From Frankia sp. QA3 (GTDB lineage: Bacteria; Actinomycetota; Actinomycetes; Frankiales; Frankiaceae): a stretch of DNA of 64,000 bases. Where the stretch lies: positions 5,521,067 through 5,585,066 of the forward strand of contig NZ_CM001489.1 of assembly GCF_000262465.1 (NCBI RefSeq). Direction: 5' to 3'. The notes below the pieces were generated by a model. It saw only the letters and a list, made by a program, of their open reading frames with translations, was not told where the DNA came from and searched no databases. The translations under genes were made by a program, and so were the position numbers. This document shows, piece after piece, positions 17,865 to 24,486 of this stretch. Numbering within the stretch: the stretch's first letter is position 1; every line of letters starts with the position of its first letter.

Positions 17865-18221
17865 GTGAGCCCCATCCTCGCGTCCGGACGAGCTGGGAAC
17901 TTCCTCCGATCTTTGTTGATCATCCTTTTGCTCGTCCTGATGATGCGGACGGCCTACCTCCTGTGGTTCTTCCACACCCCGGCCTGGACGTCGCGACCGC
18001 ACGACATCCGCTACTGCGGGGGATGGTACGAGCGGGCCGACGCACCAGATGTCACAGGCAGTCAAGCCAGGAGGACCGCTGGAGGGAACCTCAAGGCGGT
18101 GATGCGGTCACCGGTCTTCCGGCCGATCACCGCCTACCGTCCGTCCTCGGCCTGCCCGCAGTATCTGTTCGCCAAGGTCGGGAAGGACGTCTACGTGACC
18201 TACCGCGCTACCGAGGACTGA
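17865..18221 (+). CDS. Small single-span membrane protein, unknown
   Basis: 118 aa. The N-terminus has one strong membrane helix (FLRSLLIILLLVLMMRTAYLLWFF). A polar, probably extracellular domain of about 80 residues follows, with two Cys (IRYCGGWYE and SSACPQYLF) that could form a disulfide, and it ends KVGKDVYVTYRATED. I do not recognise the family. The GTG at 17865 begins the protein shortly before the hydrophobic stretch. The 3' end overlaps the convergent gene by 22 bases. Confidence 0.6.
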   Translation: MSPILASGRAGNFLRSLLIILLLVLMMRTAYLLWFFHTPAWTSRPHDIRYCGGWYERADAPDVTGSQARRTAGGNLKAVMRSPVFRPITAYRPSSACPQYLFAKVGKDVYVTYRATED

Positions 18222-18541
18222 GCGGAGTCACTCAACGCGGGTCCGGTGAGCACGTAGACCCGGGCATGTATCGAGGTGCGCTGCTGCAACGCCGCGCGGA
18301 CCGCCCGATGCAGGCCATCCTCGAGGTAGAGAGCTCCTCCCCATTCGATCACATGCGGGAAGAGGTCTCCGTAGAAGGTCGAGTCCTCATCGAGCAGCAC
18401 ATCAAGCGCAAGCACCCGCTTCGTCGTGACGAGCTGATCGAGCCGGACCTGGCGAGGGGGAATGGCCGCCCAGTCCCGCTGGCCAAGGCCGTGCTCGGGG
18501 TACGGGCGACCGTCTCCGACCAACTTGAAGATCACCGGCAC
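18200..18541 (-). CDS. Conserved actinobacterial small protein (VapB-annotated family)
   Basis: 113-aa cytoplasmic protein starting MPVIFKLVGDGRPYPEHG, with PPRQVRLDQLVTTKRVLALDVLLDEDSTFYGDLFPHVIEWGGALYLEDGLHRAVRAALQQR. This matches a widespread Streptomyces-type family that databases often label VapB-like antitoxin. The pattern (a strand carrying the invariant LVTTK and a DGLHR helix) also recalls ParB/sulfiredoxin-like folds. No PIN-domain toxin lies next to it, so the toxin-antitoxin label is doubtful. It converges on and overlaps the small membrane protein gene. Confidence 0.7.
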   Translation of the reverse strand: MPVIFKLVGDGRPYPEHGLGQRDWAAIPPRQVRLDQLVTTKRVLALDVLLDEDSTFYGDLFPHVIEWGGALYLEDGLHRAVRAALQQRTSIHARVYVLTGPALSDSAQSSVAR

Positions 18542-18688
18542 CTCCTCCTCGAGGGCGAGACATCCGTCGACTACGACAGCCTAGAATCCTCGCCCCGTCT
18601 ATAAGACCCCGGTCGGCCCGGAGCGGGAACCGCGCGGACACCAGGACCACGGCCGTGTGGCGGATCCCCACATCGGGCCGGCTATCCC

Positions 18689-18718
18689 TTGACCTCCACC
18701 ACAGGCCTGACTTAAGTA
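18689..18718 (+). promoter_or_regulatory. Promoter of the DUF2470 gene
   Basis: TTGACC (18689-18694) followed after 17 bases by TTAAGT (18712-18717) is a plausible vegetative -35/-10 pair. The -10 lies inside the iron box, so repressor binding would block RNA polymerase directly. Confidence 0.5.
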
Positions 18719-18730
18719 AGGCTTACCTGA
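18712..18730. promoter_or_regulatory. IdeR/DmdR iron box
   Basis: TTAAGTAAGGCTTACCTGA matches the actinobacterial DtxR-family consensus TTAGGTTAGGCTAACCTAA at 15 of 19 positions, including the central AGGCT and ACCT. It sits 16 bases before the start of the DUF2470 gene and overlaps its predicted -10. Confidence 0.75.
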
Positions 18731-18746
18731 AAAAGAGGAGGCCACG

Positions 18747-19520
18747 GTGACGTCGCCAGCCCACGAGCACGACATGATCACGATGGCTCGACGAGCGAGG
18801 ACCGTCCTCGCCGGTGGCCGCACAGCGCTACTGACTCTTCCCTGTGAGCAGGCACGAGGGTGGGTGGGAATGATCGACGACGGAGGTGAGCCGGTACTCA
18901 TGGCCAGCACCGACGGCCGGGTGGCCAAAGCCGCCAGGATCGGGAGGCGGAGCTGGGTCGAGGTGCCAGGGCACTTTGGCGAGCGTCTGATCCTGGCCGG
19001 TCCTCTGCGGGTGGTGGCGGGTACCACGGAACAGATCCTGCGCCGGCTCGCCGATCTGGGCCGCACGGTCAGCACCGAGGACGGCGTCACCGATGGCCTT
19101 TCCGTGCTGGCGGTCTCGGTCGACGATGTAGTGCTCTGCCTACCCACCACGGACGAGGACTGCCGCCCACGCCGGTGGCCCACCTCCACTGTGGGTCGGC
19201 GCATCGACCTGGCCGCCTACGCATTCGCCGAGCCGGACCTGATCAGCGCCTACGCGCCAGAGCTCATCGAGCATCTCAACGTGGGACATGCGGATCAGAT
19301 GCGCCAACTCGCCCGACACGCTTTGCCGACGGCAATCGCCGGCGACGTCGCCGGCGTCCAGGTCAGCGGCCTGGATCGGTACGGCATTGATCTGTGGCGG
19401 GTCGACGCTGCCGGGGCCGAGCAGGTCCGGGTCACATTCCGACAGCCGCTCATCGAGCCTCGCTCACTCGGCCGCGAACTGCGCCGATTGCTCGACCAGT
19501 CGACCAACACCTCGGAATGA
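18747..19520 (+). CDS. DUF2470 / HugZ-like haem-utilisation protein
   Basis: 257 aa. The first about 160 residues look like the split-barrel, flavin-reductase-like fold of HugZ-type proteins (RTVLAGGRTALLTLPCEQARGWVGMIDDGGEPVLMAS). The C-terminal about 80 residues are a DUF2470 domain (LISAYAPELIEHLNVGHADQMRQLAR, then GIDLWRVDAAGAEQVRVTFRQPLIEPRSLGRELRRLL). HugZ proteins degrade haem to release iron; whether this one has the activity is inference. The GTG start is fixed by GAGGAGG five bases upstream. The iron box at the promoter predicts induction on iron starvation, in keeping with the family. Confidence 0.82.
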   Translation: MTSPAHEHDMITMARRARTVLAGGRTALLTLPCEQARGWVGMIDDGGEPVLMASTDGRVAKAARIGRRSWVEVPGHFGERLILAGPLRVVAGTTEQILRRLADLGRTVSTEDGVTDGLSVLAVSVDDVVLCLPTTDEDCRPRRWPTSTVGRRIDLAAYAFAEPDLISAYAPELIEHLNVGHADQMRQLARHALPTAIAGDVAGVQVSGLDRYGIDLWRVDAAGAEQVRVTFRQPLIEPRSLGRELRRLLDQSTNTSE

Positions 19521-19568
19521 CGACCATAATCAGCTCCGGACGTCTCTGCCCCACGCCCGGAGGCTCAG

Positions 19569-20132
19569 ATGCCGCGATCGCGCCACCGCCTGAGTCTGGC
19601 AGTCACGGCCCTCGTCACGCTCGCGGCGCTGACCACCGCCTCCTGTTCCGGTGGATCGGACGGCACTGACGCGCCCGGGTCGGCCGCCGGGTCCACGCGG
19701 CCGGCGAGTCCCGCCTCGCCGAAGAGCGAGACCCCGGTGGTCACCCGCACCACCCGGCTCACCGCCGGAGAGAACGGCCCAGTCGAGATCGGGCTCGTCG
19801 ATCTGCGCACCAGCGGCAGGCTCGCCGTCCTGCGGCTGACCTTCACGCCGCACTTGCGCACGGATCGTCCCGGCGGCATCTCGCTGCTGGACATGGCGGG
19901 TGGTCGGGGTGGCAGCGTGAGCCTGGTCGACACCGAGAACCTGCGCCGCTACCTGGTCGTGCGCGACAGCCGCAACGAGCCGCTCGGTCCGAACCCGGCC
20001 GTGATCCGCACCGTCAACGACAGTCCGCTGAACGCGACCTTCACGTTCGCTGCGCCGCCGGCCGAGGTCAAGAAGATCGACGTCTATCTGGACGATCAGA
20101 TCATCTTCGACGAGGTGGAGATCGCCTCGTGA
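19569..20132 (+). CDS. Putative lipoprotein, partner of OmpA-like gene
   Basis: 187 aa with a lipoprotein signal (RLSLAVTALVTLAALTTASC). A Ser/Pro linker precedes a beta-rich domain (NGPVEIGLVDLRTSGRLAVLRLTFTPHL to the end) that resembles small immunoglobulin-like secreted domains. No known family recognised. The stop overlaps the next start by 4 bases, so it is translationally coupled to the OmpA-like gene and probably acts with it at the cell surface. It lacks the His-rich loop and size of a ZnuA/TroA binding protein. Confidence 0.7.
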   Translation: MPRSRHRLSLAVTALVTLAALTTASCSGGSDGTDAPGSAAGSTRPASPASPKSETPVVTRTTRLTAGENGPVEIGLVDLRTSGRLAVLRLTFTPHLRTDRPGGISLLDMAGGRGGSVSLVDTENLRRYLVVRDSRNEPLGPNPAVIRTVNDSPLNATFTFAAPPAEVKKIDVYLDDQIIFDEVEIAS

Positions 20133-20674
20133 GTGGCGCGGCCCGAGCGACGTTGGCGTTGGCCGCCGTGCTGACGGTCGTCGCCGCGGCCCCCGTGCCG
20201 GACGACGAGCTGCGCACCGCGGTGCACGAGCTGCGGACCGACGACGCGGTCCGCCCGATCGACCTCGACAGCAGCGTCGTCGAGCTCCGCACCGAGGAAC
20301 ATCGCGGCGCCGAGACCACGCTCACCCTCAATGCGGACGTGCTGTTCGCCTTCGACTCGCCCGAGCTCACCGCGGTCGCGCGCGGCCAGATCGCCGACGT
20401 GGCCGGCCGGCTCGCGGGGTCCACCGCGCCGGTCCGGGTGGATGGGTACACCGACAGCTTCGGCACGCCGGCCTACAACACGATCCTGTCCCAGCGGCGC
20501 GCCAGTGCCGTCGCCGATCTCCTGCGTCCCGCGGCACCGGACGGGGTGCTCGTCTCCGCCAGGGGGCACGGGTCCGCCGATCCGATCGGTCGCAACACCC
20601 GGCCCGATGGTTCGGACAACCCGGCCGGTCGGGCGCTCAACCGCCGGGTGACAATCACCTACGGCGACCAGTGA
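20129..20674 (+). CDS. OmpA-family peptidoglycan-binding protein
   Basis: Exported protein with an OmpA C-terminal domain: LNADVLFAFDSPELTAVARGQIADVAGRL, then VRVDGYTDSFGTPAYNTILSQRRASAVADLL and RALNRRVTITYG, where TDSFG..YN..LSQRRA and NRRV supply the diaminopimelate-binding Asp and Arg. It starts with a hydrophobic signal (ATLALAAVLTVVAAAPVP). It likely anchors a surface complex to peptidoglycan. It is coupled to the upstream lipoprotein gene, and the metal transporter starts 43 bases after it. Confidence 0.85.
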   Translation: MSGAARATLALAAVLTVVAAAPVPDDELRTAVHELRTDDAVRPIDLDSSVVELRTEEHRGAETTLTLNADVLFAFDSPELTAVARGQIADVAGRLAGSTAPVRVDGYTDSFGTPAYNTILSQRRASAVADLLRPAAPDGVLVSARGHGSADPIGRNTRPDGSDNPAGRALNRRVTITYGDQ

Positions 20675-20694
20675 GTTCAATTTGACATCGGCAT

Positions 20695-20709
20695 CGAAAA
20701 TCGTTTCCA
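20695..20709. promoter_or_regulatory. Candidate Zur box
   Basis: CGAAAATCGTTTCCA matches the Streptomyces-type Zur consensus TGAAAATGATTTTCA at 11 of 15 positions. It lies 8 bases before the start of the metal ABC transporter ATPase. A zur-like gene is present 6.7 kb downstream, so the assignment is plausible but untested. Confidence 0.5.
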
Positions 20710-20717
20710 ATTAGGCC

Positions 20718-21476
20718 ATGTCACAACCCGCCGCGATCGTCTTCGACCAGGCGAGCATCGCCTACGGGCGGGTGCCCGCGCTGGAGCAGGTCCACGGCAC
20801 GGTGCGCAAGGGCGAGATCGTCGCGCTCGTCGGGCCGAACGGCGCCGGCAAGTCGACCCTCATCAAGGCGTTGCTCGGCCTGGTGCCCGTCGCGTCGGGA
20901 TCGATCACCGTCCTCGGCCGGTCACCCGCGCAGGCACGCCGGCAGATCGCGTACGTGCCGCAGGCGGACACGCTCGACCCGGACTTCCCGGTCTCCGTAA
21001 CGCAGGTCGTCCTGATGGGCCGCTACCGGCGGATCGGATGGCTGCGGCCACCCGGGCGGGCCGACCGGGATGCGGCAGCCGAGGCACTGGCGGCGGTGGG
21101 CCTCGCGCACCGGGCGGCGGACCGGTTCGGCACGCTGTCCGGTGGGCAGCGGCAACGGGTGCTGCTCGCGCGGGCGATCGCGGCGCAGCCGGAGGCGCTG
21201 CTGCTTGACGAGCCCTTCAACGGGGTCGACGCGGTCTCCCAGGAGGCGCTGCTGGCCACGATCAGGAATCTCGCCGCGGGCGGCGCCGCGGTCGTCGTGT
21301 CCACCCATGACCTGGGCCTGGCGCAGCTGACCTGCGACGGGATCTGTCTGCTCAACCGGCACCAGTTCGGCTTCGGCCCGCCCGGCGACGTGCTCACGCC
21401 CGACCTGCTGCGGGCCGCCTACGGCGGGGCCGCACTGGAACTGGGCGATCGCGGACTGATCGTCGCCCGTTCATGA
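20718..21476 (+). CDS. Zn/Mn ABC transporter ATPase
   Basis: ATP-binding subunit of a metal (Zn2+/Mn2+) ABC importer, ZnuC/TroB/MntB type. Walker A is GPNGAGKSTLIK, the Q-loop YVPQADTLDPDFPVSV, the signature LSGGQRQR, Walker B LLLDEPFNGVD and the switch His in STHDLGLAQ. The C-terminal tail FGFGPPGDVLTPDLLRAAYGG is typical of metal-type ATPases. The last codons overlap the first permease gene by 4 bases. A candidate Zur box lies directly upstream. Confidence 0.93.
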   Translation: MSQPAAIVFDQASIAYGRVPALEQVHGTVRKGEIVALVGPNGAGKSTLIKALLGLVPVASGSITVLGRSPAQARRQIAYVPQADTLDPDFPVSVTQVVLMGRYRRIGWLRPPGRADRDAAAEALAAVGLAHRAADRFGTLSGGQRQRVLLARAIAAQPEALLLDEPFNGVDAVSQEALLATIRNLAAGGAAVVVSTHDLGLAQLTCDGICLLNRHQFGFGPPGDVLTPDLLRAAYGGAALELGDRGLIVARS

Positions 21477-22324
21477 TCGATTTTTTGGTGACGCCGTTCG
21501 ACCGGCCGTATATGACGCGAGCTCTCGTCGAGGCACTGCTCCTCGGTGCACTCTGCGGCGCGGTCGGGGTGTACGTGCTGCTGCGGCGGCTGGCGTTCCT
21601 GACCGATGCCATCACCCACACCGTCTTTCCCGGGGTCGTCGTCGGGTTCCTGGTCTCGGGCCGGTCCGGCATCGTGCCGGGCGCGCTCGTCTGCGCGGTG
21701 GCCGCGGCCGCCCTGTTCACGGCGATCGCGGCGACCCGGCGAGTGAACGAGGACGCGACCCTGGCCGTGCTGCTGACGGCCTTCTTCGCGGTGGGGGTGA
21801 TCCTCGTCTCCCGGCAGCGTTCGTACACCGCCGATCTCACGGCCTTCCTGTTCGGGCACGTGCTGACCATCGACACGGCGGACATCGTGGTCACCGCCGT
21901 GGTGACCGTTCTTGCCGGCCTGGTCCTGCTCGGGCTGGGCAAGGAGCTGCTGCTGCGGGCCTTCGACCCGGAGTGGGCCCGGGCGGCGGGCTACCGGATC
22001 ACCGCGCTCGACCTGGTCAGCAACATGCTGATCGCGCTGGTCGTGGTCGCCTCGGTCCAGGCTGTCGGGACCGTACTCGTGATCGCCATGCTCGTCGTGC
22101 CGGCCGCGGCGGCGCGGCTGCTGTCCGAGCGGCTCGGCGTCATCGTCGCCCTGGCGGTGCTCGTCGGCATGGTCGGTGCCTGGCTGGGACTCGCCACCAG
22201 CTACGAGGCGTCGGTCGGTCATGATGTCCGGCTCGCCGCCGGGGCCACCATCGTGCTCGTCCTCGTCGCCTTCTACGCCCTGGTGACGCTCGGCCAGGCC
22301 GCCCGACGGCTGGTACGGCGATGA
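21473..22324 (+). CDS. Zn/Mn ABC transporter permease 1
   Basis: Integral membrane subunit of the ABC-3 family (ZnuB/TroC/MntC). 283 aa with about eight helices; family motifs LLGALCGAVGVYVLLRRLAFLTDAITHTVFPG and the coupling-helix region AFDPEWARAAGYRITALDLVSNMLIALVVVASVQAVGTVLVIAMLVVPAAAARLL. It overlaps both neighbours by 4 bases, so the three genes form one tightly coupled operon. The metal cannot be told from sequence. Confidence 0.92.
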   Translation: MIDFLVTPFDRPYMTRALVEALLLGALCGAVGVYVLLRRLAFLTDAITHTVFPGVVVGFLVSGRSGIVPGALVCAVAAAALFTAIAATRRVNEDATLAVLLTAFFAVGVILVSRQRSYTADLTAFLFGHVLTIDTADIVVTAVVTVLAGLVLLGLGKELLLRAFDPEWARAAGYRITALDLVSNMLIALVVVASVQAVGTVLVIAMLVVPAAAARLLSERLGVIVALAVLVGMVGAWLGLATSYEASVGHDVRLAAGATIVLVLVAFYALVTLGQAARRLVRR

Positions 22325-23205
22325 CGCTGTTCTCCTCGCTCGGCGACGGGTACGTGCGACGCGCGCTGCTGGAGGTCGTGATCGTCGGGGTGCTCTGCGG
22401 CGCGGTCGGCGTCCATGTCGTGCTGCGTCGCCTGAGCTTCCTGACCATGGCGCTGACCCACGCGACCTTCCCCGGAGTGGTCATCGCGACGCTGCTCGGC
22501 CTGGGCCTCGTCCTCGGCGCGGGGCTGTTCGGCGTGCTCCTCGTGGCTGTCGTGGCGGTGCTGACCGGCCCACGCGGCGCGGAACACGGGCGGGAGACCA
22601 CCAGCGTCACCGCCGTGGTGCTCTCCGGCGGCTTCGCGCTGGGGATGGCGCTGATGTCGACGCAGGACGGCTTCAGCCGGGATCTCACCGCCTTCCTGGT
22701 CGGCTCGGTCCTCACCGTCCAGCCGAGTGACCTCGTCGTCAGCGCGGTGACGGCGGTGGTCGTGCTGGGGGTGCTGGTGGCGCTGCGCAAGGAGCTGTTC
22801 CTCGCCGCCTTCGACCCGGACGCCCTCGCCGCCGCGGGCTATCCGGCCCGCCGGCTCGATCTCGTCCTGCTGCTGGCACTCGAGGCGACGGTGGTGACTT
22901 CCCTGCCCGCCGTCGGCACGATCATGGCGGTCGCTCTGATCGTCGGCCCGGCGGCGACCGCCCGGCTCTGGTGCTCGCGGACGTCCACGATGACCGCCGC
23001 GGCCATCGTCATCGGCGTCGCCTCGGGGGTGATCGGGCTCGCTGTCAGCGAGCAGTGGAACGTCGCGGCCGGCGGTGCGATCGTCCTCTCCGTCGCCGCG
23101 TTCTTCGTGGTCTCGCTGGTGTTGCGGTCACTCCCGTGGGGTGAACCGGGCGTCGCGGCCGCGGCCCGCCGGAAATCCACTGGACGCCCCACCTACTCTG
23201 GGTAG
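22321..23205 (+). CDS. Zn/Mn ABC transporter permease 2
   Basis: Second ABC-3 permease, diverged from the first but collinear with it: VIVGVLCGAVGVHVVLRRLSFLTMALTHATFPGVV and FDPDALAAAGYPARRLDLVLLLALEATVVTSLPAVGTIMAVALIVGPAATARLW. Paired permeases are known in TroCD/MntCD systems and would form a heterodimer. The usual substrate-binding lipoprotein is absent from the operon. It ends one base before the aminotransferase start. Confidence 0.92.
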   Translation: MTLFSSLGDGYVRRALLEVVIVGVLCGAVGVHVVLRRLSFLTMALTHATFPGVVIATLLGLGLVLGAGLFGVLLVAVVAVLTGPRGAEHGRETTSVTAVVLSGGFALGMALMSTQDGFSRDLTAFLVGSVLTVQPSDLVVSAVTAVVVLGVLVALRKELFLAAFDPDALAAAGYPARRLDLVLLLALEATVVTSLPAVGTIMAVALIVGPAATARLWCSRTSTMTAAAIVIGVASGVIGLAVSEQWNVAAGGAIVLSVAAFFVVSLVLRSLPWGEPGVAAAARRKSTGRPTYSG

Positions 23206-24420
23206 ATGGAGTTCACCCAGTCCGACAAGCTCGCCGACGTCTGTTACGACGTCCGTGGGCCTGTCCTCGACGAAGCGACCCGGCTGGAAGCCGCGGGCGC
23301 GCGCATCCTCAAGCTGAACATCGGCAACCCGGCGCCGTTCGGCTTCTCCGCACCACCGGAGGTACTTGAGGCCGTCGTGGCAAACCTTGCGGACGCACAG
23401 GGGTACAGCGACTCCAAGGGCCTGCGCGCCGCGCGCGAGGCGGTCGTGGGCTACCACAACCGCAAGGGCATCACCGGGATCACGTCCGACAGCGTGTACC
23501 TGGGCAACGGCGTCTCCGAGATGATCATGATGTCGTTGCAGGCACTGCTCAACAACGGCGACGAGGTGCTGCTTCCGGCGCCCGACTACCCACTGTGGAC
23601 GGCCGTGGTGAGCCTCTGCGGCGGGCGGCCGGTGCACTATCTCTGCGACGAGACCGCCGGCTGGGCGCCCGACGTGGCGGACATCTCCCGCAAGGTCACC
23701 CCGCGGACCAGGGCGATCGTCATCATCAACCCGAACAACCCCACCGGCGCCGTCTACGACCGGCAGGTGCTGGAGGACATCATCGAGGTGGCGCGGCGCC
23801 ACCATCTGATGCTGCTGTCCGACGAGATCTACGACCGGATCCTCTACGACGACGCCGAGCACGTGGCGACCGCGTCGCTCGCCCCGGACCTGGTCTGCAT
23901 GACCTTCAACGGGCTGTCGAAGGCGTACCGGCTGGCCGGGTTCCGCTCCGGGTGGATGGTGCTGTCTGGTCCGCGTGGTCACGCCTCCTCCTACATCGAG
24001 GGGCTGAACATCCTCGCGAACATGCGGCTGTGTGCGAACGTGCCCGGGCAGTTCGCCACGCTCGCCGCGCTCGCCGAGGACGGCGGCGCGGGCGATCTCG
24101 TCCTGCCCGGCGGCCGGCTGCGGGAACAGCGGGACACGGTCGTCAAGCTGCTCAACGACATCCCGGGCGTGTCCTGCGTGCCGCCGCGGGGTGCGCTGTA
24201 CGCGTTTCCGAGGCTCGACCCCGAGGTCTACCCGATCGAGGACGACGAGCGGTTCGTCTTCGACCTGCTGGCCGCCGAGAAGATCCTTCTCGTCCAGGGC
24301 ACCGGCTTCAACTGGCCGCATCCCGACCATGTCCGGATCGTGACCCTGCCCTCGGTGGACGATCTCACCGACGCGGTCGGGCGGATCGACCGGTTCCTGG
24401 CCCGGTACAAGCAGAACTAG
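23206..24420 (+). CDS. AlaA/AspC-like PLP aminotransferase
   Basis: Fold-type I pyridoxal-phosphate aminotransferase, close to glutamate-pyruvate transaminases (AlaA). 404 aa; GNPAPFGF at the N-terminal substrate loop, YSDSKGLRAAREAV, INPNNPTGAVY, the PLP-phenol-ligand Asp in LLSDEIYD, the Schiff-base Lys in FNGLSKAYRLAGFRSGW, and the C-terminal Arg in WPHPDHVRIVTLP. It converts alanine or a similar amino acid with 2-oxoglutarate; the exact substrate is inference. It starts directly after the permease stop, so it may be co-transcribed with the metal transporter. Confidence 0.92.
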   Translation: MEFTQSDKLADVCYDVRGPVLDEATRLEAAGARILKLNIGNPAPFGFSAPPEVLEAVVANLADAQGYSDSKGLRAAREAVVGYHNRKGITGITSDSVYLGNGVSEMIMMSLQALLNNGDEVLLPAPDYPLWTAVVSLCGGRPVHYLCDETAGWAPDVADISRKVTPRTRAIVIINPNNPTGAVYDRQVLEDIIEVARRHHLMLLSDEIYDRILYDDAEHVATASLAPDLVCMTFNGLSKAYRLAGFRSGWMVLSGPRGHASSYIEGLNILANMRLCANVPGQFATLAALAEDGGAGDLVLPGGRLREQRDTVVKLLNDIPGVSCVPPRGALYAFPRLDPEVYPIEDDERFVFDLLAAEKILLVQGTGFNWPHPDHVRIVTLPSVDDLTDAVGRIDRFLARYKQN

Positions 24421-24440
24421 TCCTATCGACACCATCGACG

Positions 24441-24486
24441 AGGTTGTCCACAGGAAGGCCGCAGCCTGTGGACAACCTGTGGACAA
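24441..24486. promoter_or_regulatory. Cluster of three DnaA-box-like 9-mers in a hairpin
   Basis: TTGTCCACA at 24444-24452 (forward) and its complement TGTGGACAA at 24467-24475 and 24478-24486. This is the DnaA box form favoured by high-GC actinobacteria. The first two are part of a perfect 14-bp inverted repeat (AGGTTGTCCACAGG, 24441-24454 and 24465-24478, 10-base loop) just after the aminotransferase stop. It could bind DnaA, or act as a transcription terminator, although there is no T-run. Confidence 0.6.

Noticed and set aside
18200..18541. Toxin-antitoxin pair with the overlapping small membrane gene
   Set aside because: The partner is a convergent membrane protein, not a PIN toxin, so the arrangement does not fit a TA operon.
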